DNA of 64,000 bases from an uncultured Clostridia bacterium. Its GTDB lineage: Bacteria > Bacillota_I > Bacilli_A > RF39 > UBA660. The stretch lies in NCBI GenBank assembly GCA_945871105.1, contig CAMBUO010000004.1, positions 23,259 through 87,258 of the forward strand, written 5' to 3'. Made by a program: the position numbers and the translations under genes. Positions 21,624 through 32,095 of the stretch are shown here, one piece after another. The first letter of the stretch is position 1; each line of letters begins with the position of its first letter. A model generated the notes under the pieces. It ran no database searches, was not told the DNA's origin, and was given only the letters and a program-made list of their open reading frames with translations.

Positions 21624-21633
21624 ATTTATCCTC

Positions 21634-21921
21634 CTATAACCTTCCAGCAGCATCTGAAATATCTTGTTGTGTATTTGAGATAACTTCTACTGACTTATCT
21701 AAAAAAATTGCATAGTTATTTACTATTTTTCCTAAATCTGTAATATCTGTTTTATAACCATTTACAGTATTGACAAAATTTAAATTATCAGCTCCTTCCC
21801 ATGCACTTTGTAAATCATCTACTATCTTATATAAATCATTAACAGCTTTTACATAATCATTAGCAGCTTGATTAATTTCTTTAGCTTCTTGATCTAATTC
21901 TCCATAATTTGCTTGTAACAT
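21634..21921 (-). CDS. WXG100-family (EsxA-like) protein
   Basis: 95 aa with central LQSAWEGADNLNFVNTVNGY between two helices. Confidence 0.82.
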   Translation of the reverse strand: MLQANYGELDQEAKEINQAANDYVKAVNDLYKIVDDLQSAWEGADNLNFVNTVNGYKTDITDLGKIVNNYAIFLDKSVEVISNTQQDISDAAGRL

Positions 21922-22008
21922 ATTATCACCTATACCTTTCTTTATTATAAGAATAACACATTATTAGTTTTTTCGCATCATTTTTTTTTAAATATTACAT
22001 TTTTTTGA

Positions 22009-22036
22009 CAAAAAAACTGCTATTAAAAGCAGTTAA
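22009..22036 (-). terminator. Intrinsic terminator downstream of LysM lipoprotein gene
   Basis: aaaaaaaCTGCTattaaaAGCAG hairpin. Confidence 0.5.
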
Positions 22037-22045
22037 CTATTGATT

Positions 22046-22477
22046 TTATTTAAATGTTGGATTGTAGATTATTTGATCTACATAAATTAAATCTGGATTT
22101 GGAATATTATTATAAGTAGCAATATCTTGATATGGTACTTTCCAAGCAGTTGAGATTAACCAAAGAGTATCACCCCAAATAACTTTATAACTTCTTTGAC
22201 TTTGATCTGTATTAATAGTTGTATTAGCAACCCATACAGAATAATCAGTTGTATCATTTAAAGCTATATCGCTACTAGTTGAGGTATTATCGTTTGAGTT
22301 ATTATTTGTTTGATCGTTATTTGTTTGATTATTATTTTCTTTATTATCTACTTCACTACCATTATCTGTATCATCATTATTATTTGCTTTATTTCCACAT
22401 CCTGTGTTTAAAAATAAAATCCCACTAAATAAACATAAAATCAATAGTACTTTGACATTAACTTTTAAGAATTTCAT
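22046..22477 (-). CDS. LysM-domain lipoprotein
   Basis: Lipobox LFLNTGCGN; C-term YKVIWGDTLWLISTAWKVPYQDIATYNNIPNPDLIYVDQIIYNP (LysM). Confidence 0.75.
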   Translation of the reverse strand: MKFLKVNVKVLLILCLFSGILFLNTGCGNKANNNDDTDNGSEVDNKENNNQTNNDQTNNNSNDNTSTSSDIALNDTTDYSVWVANTTINTDQSQRSYKVIWGDTLWLISTAWKVPYQDIATYNNIPNPDLIYVDQIIYNPTFK

Positions 22478-22567
22478 AAGCCCTCCCAATTAATATCTTG
22501 TACATCTAAATATTAACATATAAAAGAATAAATTTCTACTATTTAACATTATTTTGACAAAAAAGAG

Positions 22568-24043
22568 TTATTTTAAGTCATCAATGGTAATTTTACTTTC
22601 ATGAGGAATTGGTTTCCATTCAATTTTTTTAAATAAAGCAACATATGTTGTGTAACGACCTATAATATCAAAAATTGGCCAGGTTAAGCAATATAAAAGT
22701 TTTTTAGAAAAAGATATTTTTTTAATTCTTTTTCTTTCAATTATAAATATATAAACTGCTTCAAATATTCTTTCTATATAAGAGCCAATTCGATAAAACA
22801 ATCTGGCCCATATAGCTATTAATAAAGCTAAGAATAAAGCTTTTAAACCAGGTTCTATATCAAATCTTATATTGATAAATAACTTTAAGAACTTAGCTAA
22901 GATAGTACTACCACCAAATAAATTAATATTAGTCAAACCATAGGTATAAGAATAAATACTATAGAATAAAACTGTTACTAGTAACCAACGAAATAAACTA
23001 AAAACAGAAAAAGGAAAAGTTAACATTAAAATATCAAAAGAAGCAAATCGATGTCTTATTGATTCAATAAATCTTTGGCTAAACGAATACTTATTTTTAT
23101 ATTCTTTTTTTTCTTTTTTATTTTTAAATCTTTTACCAAGAAATATATTTAAAAATAATTTAGGACCAGTTTCAATAAAAGCCAGTAAATGTCCTTTTGA
23201 CCAGCGTAATCTTTGTCTTAAAGCAACTTTTAAACTAACAGGTTGTTCATCATAAAAAATAGCATCGTCTTGATAAGTGATTTCATAACCATTAGCAACG
23301 GAGTCAACTGTTAAAGCTCTATCTTCCGTTAAAGAAGTATAATGCCAACCATCTTTTACTATATCACTTGGAAATAAAAAACCTGTTCCTTGAATATTAG
23401 TAGCTAAATGTAAAATGCTTCTTGCTCGATGTCCTGTTCTTATGGATCTTAACCAATGAATAGCATAGGTAGAAGAAATCCAGTTTTCATCAAAATTTTT
23501 ACTATGACGATATGAAGTAATTATTTTTTTACCACTATCAAAAGCATCATTCATTTTAGTTATATAATCACTTTTTAATAAGTTGTCAGCATCAAAAACA
23601 AAATATCCTTCAAAAGACATTCGGCCATAATCTTCTTCTATTCTTTCAAATAGATATTCTAAAGCAAATCCTTTTGTTTTTCTTTCATTATCAAATCTTT
23701 CATAGCAAATAGCACCACAATCTCTAGCAATTTTAGCTGTTTTATCCGTACAATTATCAGCAACAACGAAAGTAGTAATTAAATCTTTTGGATAATCTTG
23801 TTTTTTAATACTATCTAAAAGATTAGCTATTACTTTTTCTTCATTTCTAGCTGCAATAACAATAGCATATTTATGCTTTTTTTTAGCCGGTTTAAATTTT
23901 CTTGTAAAAAAAATGCCAAGAAAAAAGTAAATAGTTTTATAAAACAATAAATAAGTAATAACAACACCAATAACGGAATTAATATGTTTTAAACTAGGAT
24001 AAATACTCCCTATATTTTTCATTAAATAATCAAAAAAAGACAT
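22568..24043 (-). CDS. Membrane family-2 glycosyltransferase
   Basis: YAIVIAARNEEKVIANLLDSIKKQDYP...VADNCTDKT...FDADN...LRQRLRWSKGH (QxxRW) plus TM helices. Confidence 0.88.
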   Translation of the reverse strand: MSFFDYLMKNIGSIYPSLKHINSVIGVVITYLLFYKTIYFFLGIFFTRKFKPAKKKHKYAIVIAARNEEKVIANLLDSIKKQDYPKDLITTFVVADNCTDKTAKIARDCGAICYERFDNERKTKGFALEYLFERIEEDYGRMSFEGYFVFDADNLLKSDYITKMNDAFDSGKKIITSYRHSKNFDENWISSTYAIHWLRSIRTGHRARSILHLATNIQGTGFLFPSDIVKDGWHYTSLTEDRALTVDSVANGYEITYQDDAIFYDEQPVSLKVALRQRLRWSKGHLLAFIETGPKLFLNIFLGKRFKNKKEKKEYKNKYSFSQRFIESIRHRFASFDILMLTFPFSVFSLFRWLLVTVLFYSIYSYTYGLTNINLFGGSTILAKFLKLFINIRFDIEPGLKALFLALLIAIWARLFYRIGSYIERIFEAVYIFIIERKRIKKISFSKKLLYCLTWPIFDIIGRYTTYVALFKKIEWKPIPHESKITIDDLK

Positions 24044-24091
24044 AATACCTCACTTCTTAAAAAGTATAGCATATAATGTCTTTTTAATCAA

Positions 24092-26089
24092 TTATTCATC
24101 TTTTTTATCTTCTGTTTCAAGATCTGGCTTTACATCATTAACTTTTAATAAATCAATTAATTCATCTTTATTTAACTTAGAATAACCTTTTATGTCTTTT
24201 TCTTTAGCAAGTTCTTTTAATTCATCTAAAGTCATATCTTCTAAAGTTGTATCTTTTGGTAATTTTTTATTTTCAACTAAATATTCAATTTGTTCTTTAG
24301 TTAAAGTTTCTCTTTCTAATAAAGCATCAGCTATTAATTTAACTAAATCAGCATTTTCTGTTAAAATTTCTGTGGCTTTTTTATAACATTCACCTACAAT
24401 TTTACGAATTTCTTCATCTATTTCATGAGCCACGATATCAGAGAAGTTACGACTCTTATTGTAATCTCTTCCTAAGAAAACACCTTCTGATTGATGTTCT
24501 AATTGAACTGGTCCTAAATCACTCATACCATATTCGGTTACCATACTACGAGCTATTTTAGTAGCTTTTTCGAAATCATTATGAGCTCCTGTTGTTATTT
24601 CCCCAAAATTTAATTCTTCCGATACACGTCCACCTAATAAACCAGTAATTTGTTCTAATAACTCAGTTTTTGTTTGAGTATATTTTTCTTCTTTTGGTAC
24701 CATCATAGCATAGCCACCGGCATAACTTCTTGGAATAATAGTAACTTTTTGGACAACATTAGCTGAATTTAATTTTAATCCAAGAACAACGTGACCAGCT
24801 TCATGATAAGAAACTAATTTCTTTTCTTCATCTGTATATTTTTTACTCTTCTTAGCAGGTCCCATTAAGACACGATCAGTTGCTTCATCTATTTCACTCA
24901 TAGTAATAGCTTCTTTATTACGTCTAACAGCAAGTAAAGCTGCTTCATTTAATAAATTCTCTAAATCGGCTCCACTAAAACCTGGCGTTCTTTTAGCAAG
25001 ATTAGTTAAAGTAACATCTTTATCTAAAATTTTATTACGAGCATGAACAGCAAGTATTTCTTCACGAGCTTTAACATCTGGTAAATTCACGGTAACTTGA
25101 CGATCAAAACGACCTGGACGAAGTAAAGCTGGATCTAAGACATCTGCTCTATTAGTAGCAGCAATAATAATAATTCCTTCATTTGCTCCAAATCCATCCA
25201 TTTCGGTTAATAATTGGTTTAAAGTTTGTTCACGTTCATCATGTCCACCACCTAAACCAGTTCCTCTTTGACGACCTACAGCATCAATTTCATCAATAAA
25301 GATTAAACAAGGAGCATTATGTTTAGCTTGATTAAACATATCACGAACACGACTAGCACCAACACCAACAAATAATTCCACAAAATCAGAACCACTTATA
25401 TAATAAAATGGTACATTAGCTTCTCCTGCAACTGCTTTAGCAAGTAAAGTTTTACCAGTTCCTGGAGGACCTACTAATAAAACACCTTTAGGTATTCTTG
25501 CACCTAATTTTTGAAATCTCTTTGGATTTTTCAAAAAGTCAATTAATTCTTTTAATTCTTCTTTTTCTTCTTTTAAACCAGCAACTTCATTAAATGTTAC
25601 TTTTTTACTACTATCATCTAATTTAGCTTTACTCTTACCAAAATCAAATGATTTGTTATTTCCCCCAATTTGTTTACTTAAAACAACAAAGAAGAAAATA
25701 CCAATTAAAATGATAGGTAAAAAATTAAAAATAGCAATTAACCAAAAACTACTATGAGGATCACTTTCATTTTCAATTTTAAAATCATATTTTTCATTAG
25801 CTTCCATTACCTTTTTAATTACTTCTTCCGAATAAGGAGCTACTACTTCAAATTTTTCATTATCCTTGTAATCCTTTAACTTACCTGTAATATTATAAAT
25901 TCCTCCATCAACACTAGGAACAATCTTTACTTCAGTTACTTCATTATTATTTAAACTATTAAGAAAACTATCATAAGTTAAATCATTTACTTTAACATTT
26001 AAAACATTAAAAAAATAAATTACACCTAACATGATAATTATTAAAACTACATATGGTAATACACCTTTTTTTATTTCTTTTTTATTCAT
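24092..26089 (-). CDS. ftsH: ATP-dependent zinc metalloprotease FtsH, with C-terminal SAP/Rho_N-like extension
   Basis: [29 protein letters not shown] motifs, HEAGH zinc site; C-terminus [31 protein letters not shown]. Confidence 0.97.
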   Translation of the reverse strand: MNKKEIKKGVLPYVVLIIIMLGVIYFFNVLNVKVNDLTYDSFLNSLNNNEVTEVKIVPSVDGGIYNITGKLKDYKDNEKFEVVAPYSEEVIKKVMEANEKYDFKIENESDPHSSFWLIAIFNFLPIILIGIFFFVVLSKQIGGNNKSFDFGKSKAKLDDSSKKVTFNEVAGLKEEKEELKELIDFLKNPKRFQKLGARIPKGVLLVGPPGTGKTLLAKAVAGEANVPFYYISGSDFVELFVGVGASRVRDMFNQAKHNAPCLIFIDEIDAVGRQRGTGLGGGHDEREQTLNQLLTEMDGFGANEGIIIIAATNRADVLDPALLRPGRFDRQVTVNLPDVKAREEILAVHARNKILDKDVTLTNLAKRTPGFSGADLENLLNEAALLAVRRNKEAITMSEIDEATDRVLMGPAKKSKKYTDEEKKLVSYHEAGHVVLGLKLNSANVVQKVTIIPRSYAGGYAMMVPKEEKYTQTKTELLEQITGLLGGRVSEELNFGEITTGAHNDFEKATKIARSMVTEYGMSDLGPVQLEHQSEGVFLGRDYNKSRNFSDIVAHEIDEEIRKIVGECYKKATEILTENADLVKLIADALLERETLTKEQIEYLVENKKLPKDTTLEDMTLDELKELAKEKDIKGYSKLNKDELIDLLKVNDVKPDLETEDKKDE

Positions 26090-26100
26090 AAAATCTCTCC

Positions 26101-27417
26101 TCACAAACATTTAAATATTATATCACAATTTTCTCTATTTTGAACATCATATTTTGATTTTTTTAATTTAGGAATCCAAATTATCTCATCTTTACTATCA
26201 ACAACTATAGGATAACTATCTCTTTCATCTTTTTCAATTTTACAATCTATAAAAATATCTTTAACTTTTTTATGCCCATTACCTTTTAAAGCAATAACAT
26301 CTCCAGGTTTTCTATTTCTAACATATAAAGGTAAAGAAACATCTTTACTATTAATATGCATAGTATCATTACCATTAGAGTCACCATTATAAATTATAAA
26401 TTGCATACCATTTTCTAAAATTAAACCATTCTTTAATTCTATTTTATAATTTTTTATTTCCTTTTTAGTATTCTTAAATTTAACTAAGCCATACTCTTTA
26501 ATTACTCTGATTCCTTTAGGTAAATCTATTTCTATATTACTTTTAGATTCATTTATTAAATTAATTACTAAATCAACATGTTTATCAGTTAAAAAAGATA
26601 AATCTTCATAAAGATTACTAAATATTTTTTCAATAATTAATCTTCTAATAAACAAATCATTTTCTAAAAATAAATTAATATTCAAACTTCCATCCCTATA
26701 ACAATTATTATAAGCAATTAAAGTATTTTTTTCAATATAATTATTTGCTTCTTCTAATCTATTTTCAAATTTTAAAAATTTTAAATGAACATCTCTATTT
26801 TCACTTTTTAAAAAATTTAAAACATGATGACGATATCTATTTCTCGTATAATCATCACAATTATTAGTTTTATCAATAAAAAAAGGAATATTATTATCAC
26901 ATAAATATTTATTAATATCATCTTTAGTTACATAAAGAAGTGGTCTTATAATTTGATAATTATTTTTCTTAGTAATTAAAGATATTCCTTGATAACCTTT
27001 TAAATTAGATCCTCTTGTTAATTTCATAAGAATTGTTTCTACTAAATCATCGCCATGATGAGCTGTCATTAAAATATTAGCTTGATGTTTATTTATTAAT
27101 TCTTCAAAAAACTTATATCTTTCTTTTCTTGCATAAGCTTCAAAATTACCCTTATATTTATTATCAAGAATCATTTTTTCAAAAACTAAATTTTTCTTAA
27201 AGCAATAATCTTCTAAAAATTGTTCTTCTTCATCACTTTCTACTCTTTTTTTATGATTAACATGGGCAACAATTATTTTAAATTTTAATTTTTCTTGAAG
27301 ATTTAAAAGAATATTTAAAAGACACATAGAATCAGGACCTGTACTAACACCAATAACAATTTTAGAATCTTTATTTAACTTAATTTTATTTGTTAAAAAT
27401 TCATAAACTAAATCCAT
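26101..27417 (-). CDS. tilS: tRNA(Ile)-lysidine synthase
   Basis: KIVIGVSTGPDSMCLLNILLNL...AHVNHKKR...TAHHGDDLVETILMKLTRG. Confidence 0.93.
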   Translation of the reverse strand: MDLVYEFLTNKIKLNKDSKIVIGVSTGPDSMCLLNILLNLQEKLKFKIIVAHVNHKKRVESDEEEQFLEDYCFKKNLVFEKMILDNKYKGNFEAYARKERYKFFEELINKHQANILMTAHHGDDLVETILMKLTRGSNLKGYQGISLITKKNNYQIIRPLLYVTKDDINKYLCDNNIPFFIDKTNNCDDYTRNRYRHHVLNFLKSENRDVHLKFLKFENRLEEANNYIEKNTLIAYNNCYRDGSLNINLFLENDLFIRRLIIEKIFSNLYEDLSFLTDKHVDLVINLINESKSNIEIDLPKGIRVIKEYGLVKFKNTKKEIKNYKIELKNGLILENGMQFIIYNGDSNGNDTMHINSKDVSLPLYVRNRKPGDVIALKGNGHKKVKDIFIDCKIEKDERDSYPIVVDSKDEIIWIPKLKKSKYDVQNRENCDIIFKCL

Positions 27418-27540
27418 TTCTTTTCACCTTGCACGTATTTTACTAAATTAATATCATTTTAGCAAGATAGTATTAAACCTTTTTTGACTTTTCTTGACAT
27501 TATATAATAAATTCCTAAAAAATAATGTGCTAACAAAACA

Positions 27541-27840
27541 CTATTCTTCAGGAATTCGTAAAATTAATTCTCCATCTTTGGAATAAAAATATTTTTCCCT
27601 GGCATACCTTGCTAAATATTCCGGATCCTCTAATTTTTTAACATCTGTTTCTAATTCCTTTTCTTGCTCTTGCAAAGCTATTAATTCAGTACTTAATTGA
27701 TTTTTTTCTTGATACTTATCAACTATTTCTATGATAACACTAAATAGAGTTAAACAAATTGTAATAACTAATATAATAGAAAGCATGCCAAAAGTAGCAA
27801 TACGTTTTGCTTTTTTCTTTACTTTTTTTCTTTTAGCCAC
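27541..27840 (-). CDS. divIC: Septum formation initiator (DivIC/FtsB family)
   Basis: Short TM then coiled coil, LEDPEYLARYAREKYFYSKDGELILRI; sits next to yabQ/yabP. Confidence 0.8.
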   Translation of the reverse strand: MAKRKKVKKKAKRIATFGMLSIILVITICLTLFSVIIEIVDKYQEKNQLSTELIALQEQEKELETDVKKLEDPEYLARYAREKYFYSKDGELILRIPEE

Positions 27841-27928
27841 ATTATCACTTCCTATTCTAGCAATAATATAATATCAAATAATTATTATTTTTTCAAGTAA
27901 AAAGATGCTAAAGCATCCTGTTAAACCA

Positions 27929-28204
27929 TCAACCAGTTCTTATTTTTTTAAATAATTTATTATATAAAAAGAAACTAATCAAAAAGATAAATAATAAATA
28001 TATATGAATAATACCATCATTGATTTTATAAAGTAAAAAGAAATATAAAATACTATTACCTATTATAAAAAGAAAATTAGTTAATAAATTAAGAAAAAAG
28101 TATTTACTAAATAAAAACTTATAAAAAATATTAAAGAAAAAAGAACAATATAAACCAAATAAAAATGTATAAAAGATAACTTGAATTTGAATATTTAAAT
28201 TCAT
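27929..28204 (-). CDS. yabQ: YabQ-like spore cortex biosynthesis membrane protein
   Basis: Small multi-TM protein directly downstream of yabP and upstream of divIC (conserved yabP-yabQ-divIC order). Confidence 0.6.
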   Translation of the reverse strand: MNLNIQIQVIFYTFLFGLYCSFFFNIFYKFLFSKYFFLNLLTNFLFIIGNSILYFFLLYKINDGIIHIYLLFIFLISFFLYNKLFKKIRTG

Positions 28205-28494
28205 TTAAATAACCTACTAATAACTGAATTTTCTTTGTTCTTTTTTAAAATATTTTCATCTAAATAAGTTAAACTGTTGACTAATCCTTTAATAGTAACT
28301 ACTCCCTGCATAGTATCTAATTTTAATAGTTCTAATCCTTCCCCTTTTAGAATAATAGTTCCCATGACACTTTCGATTAAAAATTCTTCACTATCAAAAC
28401 TTTCGACTTTTTTTACTCCAGAAATGCTAACATTCTTTCTTTCTACTAAATTAAATACATGATTAAATTCTCTTATCTGATTATCTCTTTCCAT
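28201..28494 (-). CDS. yabP: YabP/YqfC-family sporulation protein
   Basis: RKNVSISGVKKVESFDSEEFLIESVMGTIILKGEGLELLKLDTMQGVVTIKGLVNSLTY. Confidence 0.8.
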   Translation of the reverse strand: MERDNQIREFNHVFNLVERKNVSISGVKKVESFDSEEFLIESVMGTIILKGEGLELLKLDTMQGVVTIKGLVNSLTYLDENILKKNKENSVISRLFK

Positions 28495-28525
28495 ATAATC
28501 CCCAATTAATTATATTTAATATATT

Positions 28526-28550
28526 AAAAAAAAGACCAATTGGTCTTTAA
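28526..28550 (-). terminator. Intrinsic terminator downstream of spoVG
   Basis: aaaaaAAAGACCAATTGGTCTTTaatt. Confidence 0.6.
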
Positions 28551-28832
28551 TTATTCTTCTTCATTAGTAGGTTCTTCTACTTCAGCATTTTCATAGGCAG
28601 CAAAGATAGCATCTTCAAACATTTTTCTTGTTTCACGATTAATAGGATGAGCTATATCTTTATGTCCTCCTGGTACCTTTTTACTTGGCATAGCAATAAA
28701 TAAACCATTATCACCATCAATAATACGAATATCACGAACAACGAAGCAATCATCTAATTGAACAGTTGCACGTCCTTTCATACGAGATCCTTCTTTTTCA
28801 AATCTCTTTACATCTACTGATGTTATTTTCAT
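28551..28832 (-). CDS. spoVG: Regulator SpoVG
   Basis: MKITSVDVKRFEKEGSRMKGRATVQLDDCFVVRDIRIIDGDNGLFIAMPSKKVPGGHKDIAHPIN. Confidence 0.96.
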   Translation of the reverse strand: MKITSVDVKRFEKEGSRMKGRATVQLDDCFVVRDIRIIDGDNGLFIAMPSKKVPGGHKDIAHPINRETRKMFEDAIFAAYENAEVEEPTNEEE

Positions 28833-28971
28833 ATGTAATCCTCCTTTTGAACTCCATGTTCTATAATAATGATATAATATAACCTAAAAAAAATCAATTC
28901 TTTTTGTAAAATATTGTCATTTTTAGACACAAAAAAGACTTTGTTAAACAAAGTCTAAAAACTAAATAATA

Positions 28972-29640
28972 CTATGGTGTTGGTTGAGTAGTACCAGTAG
29001 TAGCAGCTACAACTTTTAATCTTAATGAATAATATAAGTTAGCAAATTCAGCTGTTGAATAATCTTTTCCTTCACCAATTTCTACGTAATCAGCATCTGT
29101 TGTTTCACCATTAATCCACATTCTTAAAGTATAAGCATCTGTTTGTTGAGCTGTCGATGAATTAGCAGTAATTTTCCCTTTTGCTAAAACTACTCCACTA
29201 GTTAAAGAACCATCTGTTCCAACAACTTTAGAAGTTGAATAGTTGTTGGTAACTACAGCAGCAGGTGCTTTTAGATTTAATTTGATTTCACTATCTTTAA
29301 ATCTTTCTTTTCCAGTTTCAGCATCGCCAGGGAAAGCATAAACAGTATATTCTATACCTTTACCAGAAGTGTCATAACCAACTACAGAAAAAGTTAAAGC
29401 ACCATGTTCAGCAGTTGTTAAAGCTTCTCCTGCAGTATTTGTCATTGGAAATTGATTAGTTAGATTAATACGATCTCCTTCAGTAAAATTGAAGAAAATT
29501 GAACCAGTAGTTAAAGTATTATTAGCCGTTCCGGTTTTACTATAAGTAAAGAATGCAAATGATACTCCTACTACTGCAACAACTAATACAGCTATTCCTA
29601 TAACAGATAATAGAACTTGTTTTGATGAATTCTCATTCAT
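28972..29640 (-). CDS. TasA/SipW-dependent-type secreted protein (paralogue 1)
   Basis: Signal anchor VLLSVIGIAVLVVAVVGVSFAFFTYSKTGTANNTLTTGSIFFNF. Confidence 0.65.
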   Translation of the reverse strand: MNENSSKQVLLSVIGIAVLVVAVVGVSFAFFTYSKTGTANNTLTTGSIFFNFTEGDRINLTNQFPMTNTAGEALTTAEHGALTFSVVGYDTSGKGIEYTVYAFPGDAETGKERFKDSEIKLNLKAPAAVVTNNYSTSKVVGTDGSLTSGVVLAKGKITANSSTAQQTDAYTLRMWINGETTDADYVEIGEGKDYSTAEFANLYYSLRLKVVAATTGTTQPTP

Positions 29641-29855
29641 AATTTATATCCTCCTTACAATAAAAATAATAGCATAATTATAGATTTTTGACAATATCTT
29701 TTGAATATTTTTTTTAGTTTTTTTTAATCAAGTTATCTTGTTATATTATAAAGATATATTATTTGATCTTTTTAACTACAAAACTCAAGATAAAAAACAA
29801 ATATTATATATTTTTTTATAATAAACAATTTTGATACGTAATTTCTTATTTTATT

Positions 29856-29882
29856 CAAAAAAAGACCTAGCGGTCTTTAATT
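29856..29882 (-). terminator. Intrinsic terminator downstream of second TasA-type gene
   Basis: aaaaaaaGACCtagcGGTCttt. Confidence 0.5.
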
Positions 29883-29884
29883 TA

Positions 29885-30586
29885 TTATCCTTGAGCGTCT
29901 ACTCTTATTTTAAATGAATAGAATAAATCACTATAAATAGCTCTTCCGCCAGTACATTCTGAAGCACTTGCACAATATTTTTTAGTTGTGTCTGTATCAG
30001 AAATTGTTACAGTATCATTTACCCACATAGTTATAGCATATGAATGAGTAACTTCTGAGTTATTAGCTGGAATAGTACCTGTAGCTATTAGTAATCCTGT
30101 TCCAGCAGTTGCTGTTCCTGAATCAATAGCATCAGTTACAACAGCACCATAGTCTGGATCAGTTGCTGTTCCGTATCCACCTTCAATGGTTCCACCAGTA
30201 GTAGTTGTTACATAGAAATTAATTTCAGAATTTTTTAAACGATTAGTTTCTGTGTAAGACTTTCCTTCTACAGTTGGAACATCACCTTTAATGGCATAAA
30301 CACTATAATTAATAGGAGCCATTGAAGTTGGTAAAGTACCAGTTACTGAAAAAGCAAATTGATTATTTGTTTTTCCTTCAGCATCACTTTGTGGAAATTG
30401 GTTTGTTAATGATAAACCATTTTCTGGTGCTGTAAAATCGAAAGTAATACTACCAGTTGTAATAACGTTATTAGTTGTTCCGGTTTTACTATAAGTAAAG
30501 AATGCGAATGATACTCCTACTACAGCTATTACTAAAACAGCAATACCTACTATTGATAAAACTGCTTGCTTAGAATTATTTTCCAT
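29885..30586 (-). CDS. TasA/SipW-dependent-type secreted protein (paralogue 2)
   Basis: AVLSIVGIAVLVIAVVGVSFAFFTYSKTGTTNNVITTGSITFDF; nearly identical N-terminus to 28972-29640. Confidence 0.65.
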   Translation of the reverse strand: MENNSKQAVLSIVGIAVLVIAVVGVSFAFFTYSKTGTTNNVITTGSITFDFTAPENGLSLTNQFPQSDAEGKTNNQFAFSVTGTLPTSMAPINYSVYAIKGDVPTVEGKSYTETNRLKNSEINFYVTTTTGGTIEGGYGTATDPDYGAVVTDAIDSGTATAGTGLLIATGTIPANNSEVTHSYAITMWVNDTVTISDTDTTKKYCASASECTGGRAIYSDLFYSFKIRVDAQG

Positions 30587-30673
30587 TTTTATATCCTCCT
30601 TATGTTAAAAATATAGCACATATTTCATCAATTGACAATATCTTTTTGAAATTTTTTTTAAAATTTTATAATG

Positions 30674-31255
30674 CTAATTAAATCCCCATCTTTCTATTTC
30701 AAAAGTTATATTATATTGTCTACCTATATTTTTAGTTGTCATTTCACTTTCATATAATAAATCCATTGTTAAACCTTTTATAGCACTTCCTCGATCTAAA
30801 ACTATTCCGTAAAATTCTTGATTATAATAATTTGACACTTTTATTACACTACCACATGGTATTAAGGGATCACTTGCCAATATTCTTATTTTTCCATAAT
30901 CCTTATCTTCATAATAAATATTACCATTTCGAACATCTTGATAAGGAGGACATCCTAATTTGCCAGAACACCCTACACAATCAGGTCCATAACCAGTAAT
31001 TGTTCCTGTAAATTTAACTCTTTTATTAATATTATTTTTTAATTCTTCTAAAGAATTAACCATAACTGTTTCTATTAAATTATTTTTATAATTAGCATGA
31101 ATCCTCGATGATTGAACAGCTTTAACATTATTTTCATTACTAGTTACAAAACTATCACTTGAATTACTAGTTGCTATCATAAATAAAAGAAAAATAATAA
31201 AAAATAAACTAAAAAAGTAAAGTTTTAATGAATTGATTTGTTTTTTTGTTCTCAA
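30674..31255 (-). CDS. Secreted/membrane-anchored 3D-domain protein
   Basis: TGTITGYGPDCVGCSGKLGCPP...IRILASDPLIPCGSVIKV...GIVLDRGSAIKGLTMDLLY (D-D-D motif). Confidence 0.8.
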   Translation of the reverse strand: MRTKKQINSLKLYFFSLFFIIFLLFMIATSNSSDSFVTSNENNVKAVQSSRIHANYKNNLIETVMVNSLEELKNNINKRVKFTGTITGYGPDCVGCSGKLGCPPYQDVRNGNIYYEDKDYGKIRILASDPLIPCGSVIKVSNYYNQEFYGIVLDRGSAIKGLTMDLLYESEMTTKNIGRQYNITFEIERWGFN

Positions 31256-31324
31256 AGCAAACCACCTCTATGATAAAAATCATATCACTTAAAATTAATT
31301 TAGTCAAATAAAAAAAAGAAGAAA

Positions 31325-32095
31325 TTAGTTATTAATCTCTTCTAAGTTATATTGTCTTTTTATATTATTATTAGTTATTCTAATAACTTCTTCTCGACTA
31401 ATGTTTTTTATTAAACACAAGTTATCACATATTAAACTAATATTTTTAGGTTCATTTATCTCTTTTCTAATAGGTTCTGGGGTTAAATAAGGACTATCTG
31501 TTTCAAAAATAATATTAGAAAGGGGTATTTCTTTTAAAACATTTTTTAAATTAGTATTTTTAAAAGTAGATACTCCACCTATTCCTAATAAATATCCTTC
31601 TTTAATATATGAATTAGCTACTTCTAAAGAACCTGAAAAGCAATGAATAGTAACTTTTAAATTATATTCTTTTAAAATATTATAAGTATCTAAATAAGCA
31701 TCTCTTGAATGAATTACTACTGGTAAATTTAATTTTTGAGCTAAATCTAGTTGCAATTTAAAAACTCTTTTTTGATCTTCTTTATTAGTTTGATTATGAT
31801 AATAATCTAAACCTATTTCACCTATTCCTATTATTTTAGGATTATTTTTAATAATATTTTCTAAATAATTAATTGTATCATCTTGAAAATCATTTATTTC
31901 ATCAGGATGAATTCCAATTGTTAAATAAACAGGATATTTATTTATTATTTCTAGACTTTCTTTAATACTTTTTAAATCACATGCTGAGATAATAAAATTA
32001 TTGACTCCATTTTCTTTAGCTCTTTTTAATATTTCTTCTATATTATCATTTAAATCTAAATGAAAATGAGTATCTGTTAAATAATTACTATTCAT
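31325..32095 (-). CDS. tatD: TatD-family DNase
   Basis: LTDTHFHLDL...IGIHPDE...IGEIGLDYY...VIHSRDA...IHCFSG...ETDSPYLTPEP. Confidence 0.95.
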   Translation of the reverse strand: MNSNYLTDTHFHLDLNDNIEEILKRAKENGVNNFIISACDLKSIKESLEIINKYPVYLTIGIHPDEINDFQDDTINYLENIIKNNPKIIGIGEIGLDYYHNQTNKEDQKRVFKLQLDLAQKLNLPVVIHSRDAYLDTYNILKEYNLKVTIHCFSGSLEVANSYIKEGYLLGIGGVSTFKNTNLKNVLKEIPLSNIIFETDSPYLTPEPIRKEINEPKNISLICDNLCLIKNISREEVIRITNNNIKRQYNLEEINN

